This document shows positions 7,346-15,473 of a stretch of DNA of 64,000 bases, in pieces. Each line of letters starts with the position of its first letter. Position 1 is the first letter of the stretch. The translations under genes and the position numbers were made by a program. Below the pieces are notes generated by a model. That model was not told the DNA's origin and did not search any database. It saw only the letters and a list, made by a program, of their open reading frames with translations. Source of the stretch: Ruminococcus sp. GTDB lineage: Bacteria; Bacillota; Clostridia; Oscillospirales; Ruminococcaceae. Where the stretch lies: the NCBI GenBank assembly GCA_015066935.1, contig SVNK01000002.1:283180-347179 (forward strand), in the 5' to 3' direction.

Positions 7346-8896
7346 ATGAAAATCAAAAATAAACTCAACAAATTAATCAGCGGGTTTACTGCTGCTGTTA
7401 TATGCTTCACAATGCTTCCGAGCGTACAGACCTTCAATTCCGAAGCCGCAGCCGGCGACAAATATGTCGTCGATAGCGACACAAATCAGCATTTTGGTTA
7501 TAGCGACGACTATACCTATGATGTCTGGTTTGAGGGACAAGGCGGCAGCGGTTCAATAACACTCGGACAGCAGGCTGCTTTTAAGGCTGAGTGGAACGCA
7601 ACTTTACCAAATAACAGCTTTCTCGCTCGTCGTGGTGAGGACTTCTCTTTAAGCCATATGGCTACCGATTACGATTACATCGGTCTGGATTATGAAGTGG
7701 ATTTTCGTCATACAGCCATTGCAAATGGTTCCGCATGTCTTAGCGTATATGGATGGATGCAGAATCATGAACACTCAGTTGCACCGTTTATTGAATACTT
7801 CATCATCGAGAACTGGGTAGACTGGTGTCCTGACGCTAAAGGTAAGATGGTTACAATCGACGGTGCAGAATACAAGATTTTCAAAGTTGAATTTCTTGAT
7901 ATGGGAATAGACGGATCCTATAAGTCAATAAAAAGGTATTACAGTGTTCGTCAGTCCAAGAGAAGCTCCGGTCACATTACTGTTTCCGATCACTTCAAGG
8001 CTTGGGAAAACGAAGGTTGGGCCATGGCTTATCTTTCCGATGTTACTTTGTGTGCTGAAGGCTACCAGTCTAGCGGTTATGCAGATGTCAAAAAGTTGAA
8101 TATAGATTATACAACTCCCATACCGCAGCCTGAACCTGAACCTGTGCTTGAACCCGATGAGAATGGTCATTATATCAATGAGAAATTCGAATCATATGAT
8201 ATCGATTTTGTTTCCAGAGGTGACGCTTTAATAGATATAACCTCCTCCGTAAGCAACAGTGGAAACAAGTCTCTTGCTGTAATCGGACGTACAGAGCCCT
8301 GGAATGGTGTCGAAATAGAACTTGATCCCGAAACTTTCAAAGCAGGTGAAACATACGGATTCAGTGTAATGGCTATGCAGAATGATTCTCCATCTGAGAA
8401 TTTCAGTCTGACTCTTCAGTATTGTAATTCGTATGGACTTACGTACGGATTTGATCAGTACGCTTATATTGCAACTGCCAAGGGCAAAAAAGGCGAATGG
8501 GTTCAGCTTGCTAATCCGAGTTTCACAATTCCCGACGGTGCAACAAATCTTGTTCTGTATGTAAATACTTACGCTGACGATGTGGCAACTACAACAGATT
8601 TCTTCGTTGACGACTTTATTATCGCTCTGGAAAACAAGATTACTGTGAACGAAAAGTCGGAAAAATTCATACGAGGCGATCTCGATAACGACGGTAGAAT
8701 AAGTATTTTTGACCTCAGTCTCGAAAGAAATGCAATTATCAACAGCTCCTCGGGCGATTCATACTCCCCTGCTGCTGATGTTGACGGTGACGGAATGGTT
8801 GCCGTAAACGACCTTGTACTTCTTTCCCAGTACATTCACGGTAAAATCACTAAGTTCCCTTCAGCTGCTCCGTCTATCGAGACTTCTTCAGAGTAA
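7346..8896 (+). CDS. Cellulosomal GH11-CBM22-dockerin xylanase
   Basis: A 516-residue third member of the array with the same architecture: signal peptide, GH11 (about 40-250), Pro-Glu linker, CBM22 (about 277-432) and C-terminal dockerin. Both catalytic glutamates are present: E150 in PFIEYFIIE and E238 in CAEGYQSSG. The GH11 part differs substantially from its neighbours, whereas the dockerin-coding DNA is identical to that of the second gene over 194 bp (8667-8860). It starts at an ATG with a GAGGAGA site. The expected role is extracellular endo-xylanase bound to the cellulosome; divergent GH11 loops may give a different product profile. Confidence 0.94.
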   Translation: MKIKNKLNKLISGFTAAVICFTMLPSVQTFNSEAAAGDKYVVDSDTNQHFGYSDDYTYDVWFEGQGGSGSITLGQQAAFKAEWNATLPNNSFLARRGEDFSLSHMATDYDYIGLDYEVDFRHTAIANGSACLSVYGWMQNHEHSVAPFIEYFIIENWVDWCPDAKGKMVTIDGAEYKIFKVEFLDMGIDGSYKSIKRYYSVRQSKRSSGHITVSDHFKAWENEGWAMAYLSDVTLCAEGYQSSGYADVKKLNIDYTTPIPQPEPEPVLEPDENGHYINEKFESYDIDFVSRGDALIDITSSVSNSGNKSLAVIGRTEPWNGVEIELDPETFKAGETYGFSVMAMQNDSPSENFSLTLQYCNSYGLTYGFDQYAYIATAKGKKGEWVQLANPSFTIPDGATNLVLYVNTYADDVATTTDFFVDDFIIALENKITVNEKSEKFIRGDLDNDGRISIFDLSLERNAIINSSSGDSYSPAADVDGDGMVAVNDLVLLSQYIHGKITKFPSAAPSIETSSE

Positions 8897-8909
8897 TCGC
8901 TCACACCTT

Positions 8910-8946
8910 AAATCGGTATACTGTTATTCTGCGGTATGCCGATTTT
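8910..8946 (+). terminator. Terminator after the third GH11 gene
   Basis: AAATCGGTATAC pairs with GTATGCCGATTT through one G-T wobble, followed by a T-rich tail. The left arm is shared with the two upstream terminators; the loop and right arm differ. Confidence 0.75.
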
Positions 8947-8958
8947 CTTTGTTTTGTA

Positions 8959-8987
8959 TTGATTTTTATTATGTTTTATGATATAAT
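8959..8987 (+). promoter_or_regulatory. Promoter of thiT
   Basis: TTGATT (8959-8964), a 17-bp spacer and TATAAT (8982-8987). The start codon is 34 bp downstream, too short a leader to hold a TPP riboswitch. Confidence 0.7.
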
Positions 8988-9021
8988 GAAATCAGCAGTT
9001 TTTTCTATAAGGAGTATTTAT

Positions 9022-9609
9022 ATGAAACATAAGAGAATTCTTCCCCTTGTTGAAGGTGCACTTGTTATTGCTCTTGGTACGGTTCTGAGTCTTGTGACTG
9101 TATTCAAGCTTCCCTGGGGTGGGTCTGTTACATTACTTAGCATGCTGCCGCTGTCGCTTTACAGCATAAAACATGGCGTTCTTTCCGGAATAAAGGTGTC
9201 CTTTATATTTGCGTTGATTCAGTTCATGCTCTCTTCAGCAGAGGTTTTCGCATGGGGACTTACAAAAACAATGCTTGCAGGCTGTATTATTCTTGACTAT
9301 ATTTTAGCTTTTACAGTTATCGGACTTGCGGGATATCTGAGAAAAAAAGGTGCCGCAGGATGGATAACAGGTACAATAACAGTTATTATGCTCAGATTCT
9401 TATGTCATTTTACAAGCGGTGTTGTTATTTTCCAGAGTGCCGGAAAACTCTGGGACGGTTTTTCAACAGAAAACGTATATCTTTACAGTATTATTTATAA
9501 TGCTTCTTACATGCTCCCTGAAATGATATTTACCTGTATCGGTGCGTATGCCTTTTTCAGAATCCCTGCAATAAAACGTATTATTATCCCATCACGGGAA
9601 AATAAATAA
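9022..9609 (+). CDS. thiT: Thiamine-specific S component of an ECF transporter (ThiT)
   Basis: A 195-residue integral membrane protein with six hydrophobic segments. It carries the ThiT signatures ILDYILAFTVIGLAG (about residues 90-105) and LRFLCHFTSGV (about 123-133), which line the thiamine site in characterised homologues. It binds thiamine and relies on a shared energizing module (EcfA, EcfA', EcfT) encoded elsewhere, since none is adjacent. The ATG at 9022 is chosen because TAAGGAG lies upstream; the longer in-frame ORF would begin inside the promoter. Confidence 0.9.
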   Translation: MKHKRILPLVEGALVIALGTVLSLVTVFKLPWGGSVTLLSMLPLSLYSIKHGVLSGIKVSFIFALIQFMLSSAEVFAWGLTKTMLAGCIILDYILAFTVIGLAGYLRKKGAAGWITGTITVIMLRFLCHFTSGVVIFQSAGKLWDGFSTENVYLYSIIYNASYMLPEMIFTCIGAYAFFRIPAIKRIIIPSRENK

Positions 9610-9615
9610 TCGAAA

Positions 9616-9797
9616 TTTAAGGCAACACCGCACAAAGCCCGCCTGACGGCTTTGCACGAAATCTGCTGGCATATTTTTTGTCATTCCGCACAAAAATTCC
9701 TTGACATACGTCAGTATGCCTGCAGAATTTTTATACAGTCTGACGAAAAATCTGACCTCGCATCTTTCGCACAAGCTCTGTGCGGTATTGCCTTAAA
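9616..9797. repeat. 182-bp element bounded by a 23-bp imperfect inverted repeat
   Basis: The ends are TTTAAGGCAACACCGCACAAAGC (9616-9638) and its near-perfect inverse ending at 9797. The interior also contains self-complementary stretches such as TTGACATACGTCAGTATGCC. There is no coding potential. The whole unit could fold into one long hairpin, like a MITE or large intergenic repeat. Only one copy is seen in this window. Confidence 0.75.
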
Positions 9798-9842
9798 CAT
9801 TTGAATTAACAATATTGTCTTGACCGTTCTGCGTAAATATGA

Positions 9843-9944
9843 TATAATTAATGTGTCCTCAATAACCGCCGTCAGGCGGTTATTGCCCCGAACTTCGTTC
9901 GGGGAGCGCAAATTCTTTATAATATGAGGAATTTGCGCATCACA
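9843..9944 (+). repeat. 102-bp three-hairpin dispersed repeat, copy A
   Basis: The unit runs from TATAATTAATGTGTCCTC to GCGCATCACA. It holds three consecutive palindromes: AATAACCGCC/GGCGGTTATT, CCCCGAAC/GTTCGGGG and GCGCAAATTC/GAGGAATTTGCGC. Copy B, inverted, is at 22058-22159 and differs at 2 positions, both in the first loop. Apparent reading frames through it are shared by the two copies only because the DNA is shared. Confidence 0.88.
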
Positions 9945-9982
9945 TTCATTGATGTCTTGCTCATTTTGCCCTATATGGCAAA

Positions 9983-10032
9983 ACAAAGTGCAAGAAAAAT
10001 TATCAATTTCTTTATTTTTTCTTGCACTTTGT
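9983..10032. repeat. Long AT-rich inverted repeat
   Basis: ACAAAGTGCAAGAAAAA (9983-9999) pairs with TTTTTTCTTGCACTTTGT (10015-10032) around a loop of about 15 nt. It could act as a bidirectional terminator. The rest of 10033-10177 is AT-rich leader of the pyrophosphorylase gene with no clear element. Confidence 0.7.
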
Positions 10033-10177
10033 CAACTTAAAATTGGCTTTATAAAGCTATATTAAGCAAATTTGAAGTTGATGAGCTGATATTAATTATA
10101 AAAGAATTATATTTCGAGTAAAGAATAATAGATTTGAAATCTGACTATAAAACAATATCGTAACGGAGGAAGTAATA

Positions 10178-11389
10178 ATGAATGAAATTACAGATAAGCT
10201 CGCAGCTGAAGGTCAGCTTCATCTTCTGAAATTTGCCGATGAATTGACTGAATCTGAAAAAGAAAAGCTTTTTGCTCAGATTCGTGAACTTGATTTCTCA
10301 ATTCTCAATTATGATTGTACTGAATCTGCACGCGGCAAAATTGAGCCTATTCCTGCATTAAGCATCAGCGAATCCGAAAATAAGAAGGGTAGATACAGGG
10401 AGATTGGTCTGAATGCTGTTCGTGAAGGTAAAATCGGAGCACTTCTTCTTGCCGGCGGTCAGGGAAGTCGTCTTGGTTTCGATAAACCAAAAGGAATGTT
10501 CAATATAGGCGTAAAAAAAGAACTTTATATTTTTGAGTGCCTGATCAATAATCTTCTGAAAGTCTCAAATGATGCAGGAGCAGATATTCCACTGTTTATC
10601 ATGACAAGTATTCAGAATAATGAAGATACAATTGATTTCCTTGAAAAGCATGATTATTTCGGCTACAATAAATCGTCTGTTCATTTCTTTATTCAGGATC
10701 AGCTTCCTGTTGTCGGCACTGACGGAAAATTCCTGCTTGCAGCCAAGGATGAGGTTCTGACTGCTCCGAACGGAAACGGTGGATGGTATGCGTCTCTTTT
10801 GCGTTCAGAGGCTTATAATCATCTCAAAAACAGCGGCATTGAGTGGATTAATGTTTTTGCTGTGGATAACGTTCTCCAACAGATTGCTGACCCTTGTTTT
10901 ATTGGTGCGGTGATTGATTCCGGAATGAGCTGCGGTTCAAAGGTGGTTGCGAAGTCTGCACCTGAAGAACGTGTAGGTGTAATGTGCCTTGAAGACGGCA
11001 GACCTTCCATAATAGAGTATTATGAAATGTCCGATGAAATACTCCATCAGCTTGATTCCAACGGAAATCTTGCGTACAAGTACGGTGTAATACTCAATTA
11101 CTTGTTTAATATTTCAGAGCTCGATAAAATTGTCGGATTTGAACTTCCGCTTCACAGAGCTTTTAAAGCTGTCAGCTGTCTTGATGACTACGGAAATGTT
11201 ATTAACAGCGATAAACCAAATGCGTATAAATTTGAGACTCTTGTTCTTGACATGGTCAAACCACAAAAAAACTGCCTTGTATATGAAGTGGAGCGTTGCA
11301 GAGAATTTGCTCCTGTAAAGAATAAAGTCGGTGTTGATTCGGTTGATTCAGCAAGAGAGCTTCTGAAACTCAACAATATAGAATTATAG
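10178..11389 (+). CDS. UDP-sugar pyrophosphorylase (UDPGP family)
   Basis: A 403-residue cytoplasmic nucleotidyltransferase that would form a UDP-sugar and PPi from UTP and a sugar 1-phosphate. The nucleotide-binding loop is LLLAGGQGSRLGFDKPKGM (about residues 90-107), the hallmark of eukaryote-like UDPGP/UAP1 enzymes rather than GalU. NVFAVDNVL and the later KVGVDS segment also fit the family. Whether glucose-1-P, GlcNAc-1-P or galactose-1-P is used cannot be decided. The ATG has a CGGAGGAAG site. It is monocistronic, ending at a terminator. Confidence 0.87.
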   Translation: MNEITDKLAAEGQLHLLKFADELTESEKEKLFAQIRELDFSILNYDCTESARGKIEPIPALSISESENKKGRYREIGLNAVREGKIGALLLAGGQGSRLGFDKPKGMFNIGVKKELYIFECLINNLLKVSNDAGADIPLFIMTSIQNNEDTIDFLEKHDYFGYNKSSVHFFIQDQLPVVGTDGKFLLAAKDEVLTAPNGNGGWYASLLRSEAYNHLKNSGIEWINVFAVDNVLQQIADPCFIGAVIDSGMSCGSKVVAKSAPEERVGVMCLEDGRPSIIEYYEMSDEILHQLDSNGNLAYKYGVILNYLFNISELDKIVGFELPLHRAFKAVSCLDDYGNVINSDKPNAYKFETLVLDMVKPQKNCLVYEVERCREFAPVKNKVGVDSVDSARELLKLNNIEL

Positions 11390-11397
11390 TCCAAGAT

Positions 11398-11428
11398 AAA
11401 AGCGAGTCAATAATGATTCGCTTTTGTT
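11398..11428 (+). terminator. Terminator of the UDP-sugar pyrophosphorylase gene
   Basis: AAAAGCGAGTC and GATTCGCTTTT form a stem around a 6-nt loop, followed by a short T tract. Confidence 0.75.
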
Positions 11429-11499
11429 TCTGTACGATTCTTTGCCGTTAAAAGTCTGACAATTATTTTTGAATATTTATAATATCGGTATATGCACTC

Positions 11500-11528
11500 T
11501 TGACAAAATGATTTAAAAATGGTATAAT
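11500..11528 (+). promoter_or_regulatory. Promoter of the LRR-lipoprotein operon
   Basis: Perfect TTGACA (11500-11505), 17-bp spacer, perfect TATAAT (11523-11528). Confidence 0.8.
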
Positions 11529-11615
11529 AATTTTGTTATATAATATTAAACTTGTTTTAAACACGTGAGCTTGTCATGTGTTGCATAAAATCGGTTGAGT
11601 TTTCAGGAGGTTTGT

Positions 11616-12827
11616 ATGGAACAGAATAAAGGCGAAAAAAAAGAACGTAGAATAGTTAAAGTCAGAAGGGCAGCGGTGAAATCATCCCCCCCTGCTGATT
11701 CTATTGAAACTCAGAACTTAAATCCAGATATGTCTGCCAACTCAGATACACCGGTTGTTCAGGCGAAAACAGACGTTGAAAATAATATCCCTGATACAGA
11801 TGTTAAGAAGTCGCCTGAACCTGAAAAAAAGATAACCGTCTCGGAAAAAACGAAATCTGATAAGAATAAATTCGAAATCGTTGATGGTGTTATTGTGAAA
11901 TATAATGGTGATGATGAATTTATTGTCATCCCTTCCGAAGCTGTTAAAATCGGTGAAAATGTTTTCGAAGGAAACACCATTATTAAAAAAGTTACTCTTC
12001 ATGATAATGTAACTGTAATCGGTGCATCTGCTTTCAGAAACTGCAAATCACTCGTTTCAATCAATCTTCCAAAGGGACTTGCTGCTATCGGAGGATGGTG
12101 TTTCAGAGGCTGTGAGATGCTTAAAGAAATTGAAGTCCCCGATACGGTCCTTGTTATCGATGAATGTACTTTTGCAGAATGTTTCAATCTTCAAAAAGCA
12201 ATTATTCCTTACAAGATTACCGAAATAAGAGCCTTTGCATTTTCAGGCTGCAAAAATCTCGAGGAAATAGAGATACCTGCTACAGTTCGTCTTATCGGAA
12301 AGTACGCTTTTGCAGGCTGCGAAAAAATCAAGACAGTTGAAATCCCTGAAGGTGTAAAACAAATTGAAGAACACCAGTTCGACGGATGTCTGAATCTCGA
12401 ATCCGTTACTATTCCTCAGACTGTCAAGGGAATCAGTGTTTATGCGTTCAATAATTGTGTATCGCTGAAAAATGTTGACCTCCCCTCCTCTGTTCTCTCT
12501 GTAGATGGTTTCACCGGATGTTCAAGTCTTAAAGCTATTGTGATCCCCAATTATGCTACTGCCATAGGAGATTTTTCAGGATGCGTCAATCTTGAATCTA
12601 TAAAAATTCCGCCTACGGTAAAGTCTGCGGATGCAGTTTTTAATAACTGTCCCAAACTTAAAAATATATCATGGACTCACCTTAATGATAATATTAAGAA
12701 ATTCCCGGCTTATTATGAGGATGTTATGACTTCACGCAAATCGGAAAACAAATGTGTTTACTGCGGCGGTGATTTTAAACTCCTTACAAAAACTTGTAAA
12801 AACTGCGGAAAGAAAAAGGACTACTGA
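11616..12827 (+). CDS. BspA-type leucine-rich repeat protein with C-terminal zinc ribbon
   Basis: A 403-residue protein whose ATG has a CAGGAGG site. Residues 1-95 are basic, then Pro/Lys/Asp-rich and probably disordered, with no signal peptide or membrane segment. Residues 100-370 hold about ten LRR_5 (BspA-like) repeats of the form AFxxCxxLxxIxIPxxVxxIG. The C-terminus (about 381-400) is a CxxC...CxxC zinc ribbon (CVYCGG and CKNCGK). BspA repeats are usually on secreted proteins; the lack of an export signal and the zinc ribbon suggest an intracellular binding role. It is the first gene of a pair with the lipoprotein 3 bp downstream. Confidence 0.88.
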   Translation: MEQNKGEKKERRIVKVRRAAVKSSPPADSIETQNLNPDMSANSDTPVVQAKTDVENNIPDTDVKKSPEPEKKITVSEKTKSDKNKFEIVDGVIVKYNGDDEFIVIPSEAVKIGENVFEGNTIIKKVTLHDNVTVIGASAFRNCKSLVSINLPKGLAAIGGWCFRGCEMLKEIEVPDTVLVIDECTFAECFNLQKAIIPYKITEIRAFAFSGCKNLEEIEIPATVRLIGKYAFAGCEKIKTVEIPEGVKQIEEHQFDGCLNLESVTIPQTVKGISVYAFNNCVSLKNVDLPSSVLSVDGFTGCSSLKAIVIPNYATAIGDFSGCVNLESIKIPPTVKSADAVFNNCPKLKNISWTHLNDNIKKFPAYYEDVMTSRKSENKCVYCGGDFKLLTKTCKNCGKKKDY

Positions 12828-12830
12828 TCT

Positions 12831-13601
12831 ATGAAAAAAAAACCATTTATTTCTCTTGTAATTATGTTGCTCTGTTTTGGTGCGGTCTGTGGGTGCAGTA
12901 AAAAAACAGAAAGTTCATCGGTTGACAATTCTGTTGTTCAGGACACTTCAGCCACTGTCTCCTCAACTACTGGGAAAACAGTTACGTCAGTCAGTACCGC
13001 TGCAGTACAATCAACCCGTACAACTATTCAGATTTCAACTGAACCTCTCACCGATGCTCCGAATAGCACCGAATCGGAATCTGATGATTCATCCCAGGGG
13101 TTTTCTGACAGTATGAGTGCTGCTGTTGCCTTTTACGATGCCTATATCAATTATGATGCTGAGGCTGTTTACGCCATGTTCGATAAAGAGGAAATACAGT
13201 GTTTCTATAAACTGGTTGAACATTCTCTCGACGGTAAATCTCCTGAGGAAGTTTTCAGGAAATCAGTCGTTATCCGTGCAATAAACAGTTCTATGGATAA
13301 CATCAGCGGAATTATGGAAAGCAGTTCCGATTCTTCAACCGATAAATGGTCCGTACAGCTTAATGACAGCGACCTGAAACTTGTTGACAATGAAGTACTT
13401 GAAGAATTCAATACTACACTCGGAACTTCGTATACTTCTGTTGCAGAATGCAGGTTTGTCTTTTACCAGAACGAAACTAACGGAGAGTCTTTCAGCGGAA
13501 ACAGCAGTGCATTTGTTGAAAGAAACGGAAAATGGTATCTCTCATATTCAAATGCAATGGGTGTTGAACTTATGAATTACATTGAACTTGATTTAACTTA
13601 A
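12831..13601 (+). CDS. Putative lipoprotein of unknown function
   Basis: A 256-residue protein starting 3 nt after the LRR gene stop. The N-terminus MKKKPFISLVIMLLCFGAVCGC is a lipoprotein signal peptide with a non-ideal lipobox (VCGC). A Ser/Thr-rich linker (about 25-90) leads to a C-terminal domain of about 155 residues (SAAVAFYDAYINYDAEAVYAMF...), which resembles small alpha+beta lipoprotein domains but has no motif I recognise. It probably sits on the outer face of the membrane; any partnership with the LRR protein is inferred from the operon only. Confidence 0.8.
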   Translation: MKKKPFISLVIMLLCFGAVCGCSKKTESSSVDNSVVQDTSATVSSTTGKTVTSVSTAAVQSTRTTIQISTEPLTDAPNSTESESDDSSQGFSDSMSAAVAFYDAYINYDAEAVYAMFDKEEIQCFYKLVEHSLDGKSPEEVFRKSVVIRAINSSMDNISGIMESSSDSSTDKWSVQLNDSDLKLVDNEVLEEFNTTLGTSYTSVAECRFVFYQNETNGESFSGNSSAFVERNGKWYLSYSNAMGVELMNYIELDLT

Positions 13602-13609
13602 CAACGATT

Positions 13610-13648
13610 AAACAGACGTTTGATTATTCTCAACCGTCTGTTTTTTTA
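13610..13648 (+). terminator. Terminator of the LRR-lipoprotein operon
   Basis: AAACAGACG/CGTCTGTTT stem with a 16-nt loop, followed by T7. Confidence 0.8.
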
Positions 13649-13705
13649 TTGGAAATGAAACAAATTGTTATTTGCTCCGTTTTTGTTGAAATTTGTCGTA
13701 TTTTC

Positions 13706-13734
13706 TTGACAATAACAGAAAAATAGTATATAAT
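13706..13734 (+). promoter_or_regulatory. Promoter of putP
   Basis: Perfect TTGACA (13706-13711), 17-bp spacer, perfect TATAAT (13729-13734). Confidence 0.82.
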
Positions 13735-13777
13735 TATGAAGTGATTTACACAAATTTTAATATAAAGGAGTAAACCA

Positions 13778-15307
13778 ATGTCAAATTCAACCCTTATCAC
13801 CATTACGATAATTGCTTATCTGCTTATGATGATAGTAATAGGTATTATCTATTCAAGAAAAAATAAGAACGTCAGTGACTTCTATCTTGGTGGACGTAAG
13901 CTCGGTCCGATAGTTACCGCCATGAGTGCCGAAGCCTCCGATATGAGCAGCTGGCTTCTTATGGGACTTCCCGGAGTCGCTTACCTTACAGGCGGAGCCG
14001 AGGCAGGCTGGACTGCTATAGGTCTTGCAATAGGTACTTATGTAAACTGGCTTATCGTTGCCAAAAGACTCAGAATCTATTCACAGAAAGTCAATGCAAT
14101 TACAGTACCTGATTTCTTCTCCAATCGTTATCACGACAAAAGTAAAGTGCTTATGGGAATTACCGCACTTATAATCCTCATATTCTTCGTTCCTTATACT
14201 GCATCAGGTTTTTCTGCCTGTGGTAAGCTTTTCAGTACGATTTTTGATATTAATTATCATGCAGCTATGGTTATCAGTGCTATTGTTATTATTGTTTATA
14301 CCTGTTCGGGAGGATTCCTCGCAGCAAGCTTTACTGACCTTATTCAGTCATTCGTTATGACGGGTGCACTTATTGCAATCGTTCTTTTTGGTGTAAATGA
14401 GGCTGGCGGCTTTGATGCTGTTATGGATAACGCTCGTTCAATTGAAGGCTATCTTTCTCTCACAAATATCCACAACACCGTTACAGGCGGTTCAGATAAA
14501 TACAGCCTTCTGACCATAGTATCGCTTCTTGCTTGGGGACTCGGTTACTTCGGTATGCCTCATATTATCCTCCGTTTTATGGCTATCAAGGACAAAAATA
14601 AAATCAAAACTTCCAGAAGAATCGCTTCTGTATGGGTTGTAATCTCAATGGCTGTTGCTATTTTTATCGGATTTATAGGAAATCTTCTCTCCAAGCAGGG
14701 AACAATCGAAAACCTTGCGGATTCCGAAACAATTATTATTAAAATCGCCCTTTTCATGAGTGAACACGGAGCTTTACTCGCAATAATTGCAGGACTTGTT
14801 TTCGCAGGTATCCTTGCGTGTACGATGTCAACTTCAGATTCTCAGCTTCTTGCAGCTTCATCCAGTATGTCGGAAAACATCCTCAAGGGCGTTTTCAAGG
14901 TTAAGATGAATGAAAAGCAGTCAATGCTCTCTGCAAGAGCCGTACTTATTATCATTGCAATTCTCGGTGTTGTTCTTGCTTGGGATGAAAACAGCTCAGT
15001 ATTCAGAGTAGTTTCCTTTGCATGGGCAGGCTTCGGTGCGACATTCGGTCCTGTTATGCTTGCTTCACTCTTCTGGAAGCGTTCCAATAAATACGGTGCA
15101 ATTGCCGGTATGATTACCGGCGGAGTAATGGTATTCGTTTGGAAGTTCTGTATTTCCAAGCTTGGCGGTGCATTTGCAATCTATGAGCTTCTTCCCGCTT
15201 TCGTTGCTGCACTTGCTGCAATTATTATTGTTTCTCTTGTAACTTCTGCTCCCGAAAAGGAAATCGTAGAAGAATTCAATGCGGTTTCAGTTGAAATGAA
15301 AGAATAA
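13778..15307 (+). CDS. putP: Sodium/proline symporter
   Basis: A 509-residue polytopic protein of the sodium:solute symporter family with about 13 hydrophobic segments. PutP-specific stretches include FYLGGRKLGPIVTAMSAEAS (about residues 36-55) and SDMSSWLLMGLPG after it, which contain the sodium- and proline-binding residues in studied homologues. The later block ACTMSTSDSQLLAASSS (about 347-363) is also conserved. It imports proline with Na+ for nutrition or osmoprotection. The start has an AAAGGAG site; the gene is monocistronic. Confidence 0.93.
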   Translation: MSNSTLITITIIAYLLMMIVIGIIYSRKNKNVSDFYLGGRKLGPIVTAMSAEASDMSSWLLMGLPGVAYLTGGAEAGWTAIGLAIGTYVNWLIVAKRLRIYSQKVNAITVPDFFSNRYHDKSKVLMGITALIILIFFVPYTASGFSACGKLFSTIFDINYHAAMVISAIVIIVYTCSGGFLAASFTDLIQSFVMTGALIAIVLFGVNEAGGFDAVMDNARSIEGYLSLTNIHNTVTGGSDKYSLLTIVSLLAWGLGYFGMPHIILRFMAIKDKNKIKTSRRIASVWVVISMAVAIFIGFIGNLLSKQGTIENLADSETIIIKIALFMSEHGALLAIIAGLVFAGILACTMSTSDSQLLAASSSMSENILKGVFKVKMNEKQSMLSARAVLIIIAILGVVLAWDENSSVFRVVSFAWAGFGATFGPVMLASLFWKRSNKYGAIAGMITGGVMVFVWKFCISKLGGAFAIYELLPAFVAALAAIIIVSLVTSAPEKEIVEEFNAVSVEMKE

Positions 15308-15319
15308 TCTCTGCTATCA

Positions 15320-15352
15320 GAAACAGTCTCCGTTTTCGGTGGCTGTTTTTTT
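15320..15352 (+). terminator. Terminator of putP
   Basis: AAACAG...CTGTTT outer stem with inner CTCC/GGTG pairing, then T7. Confidence 0.7.
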
Positions 15353-15370
15353 AGAAAATCATAATTATTA

Positions 15371-15399
15371 TTGACTTTTATAGTCGAATCCAGTATAAT
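15371..15399 (+). promoter_or_regulatory. Promoter of the potABCD operon
   Basis: TTGACT (15371-15376), 17-bp spacer, TATAAT (15394-15399). A small hairpin ATTCCTGC/GCGGGAAT (about 15433-15451) lies in the leader. Confidence 0.78.
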
Positions 15400-15473
15400 T
15401 AGAAAAGCATTTGTTTATTGAAACAGTAATCATTCCTGCATTGCGGGAATTTGAGTTGAAAGGGATGTGTATT

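Noticed and set aside
8897..9021. Possible TPP riboswitch upstream of thiT
   Set aside because: The leader after the -10 box is only about 30 nt and lacks the CUGAGA and thi-box motifs.
9711..9986. Minus-strand ORF sharing CDAQIPHIIKNLRSPNEVRG with the plus-strand ORF at 21953-22279
   Set aside because: The shared peptide is just the translation of the 102-bp three-hairpin repeat; there is no ribosome site, and one ORF runs back into the GH9 signal peptide region.
15400..15473. Possible polyamine-sensing leader upstream of potA
   Set aside because: Only one small hairpin is visible and no known riboswitch consensus fits.
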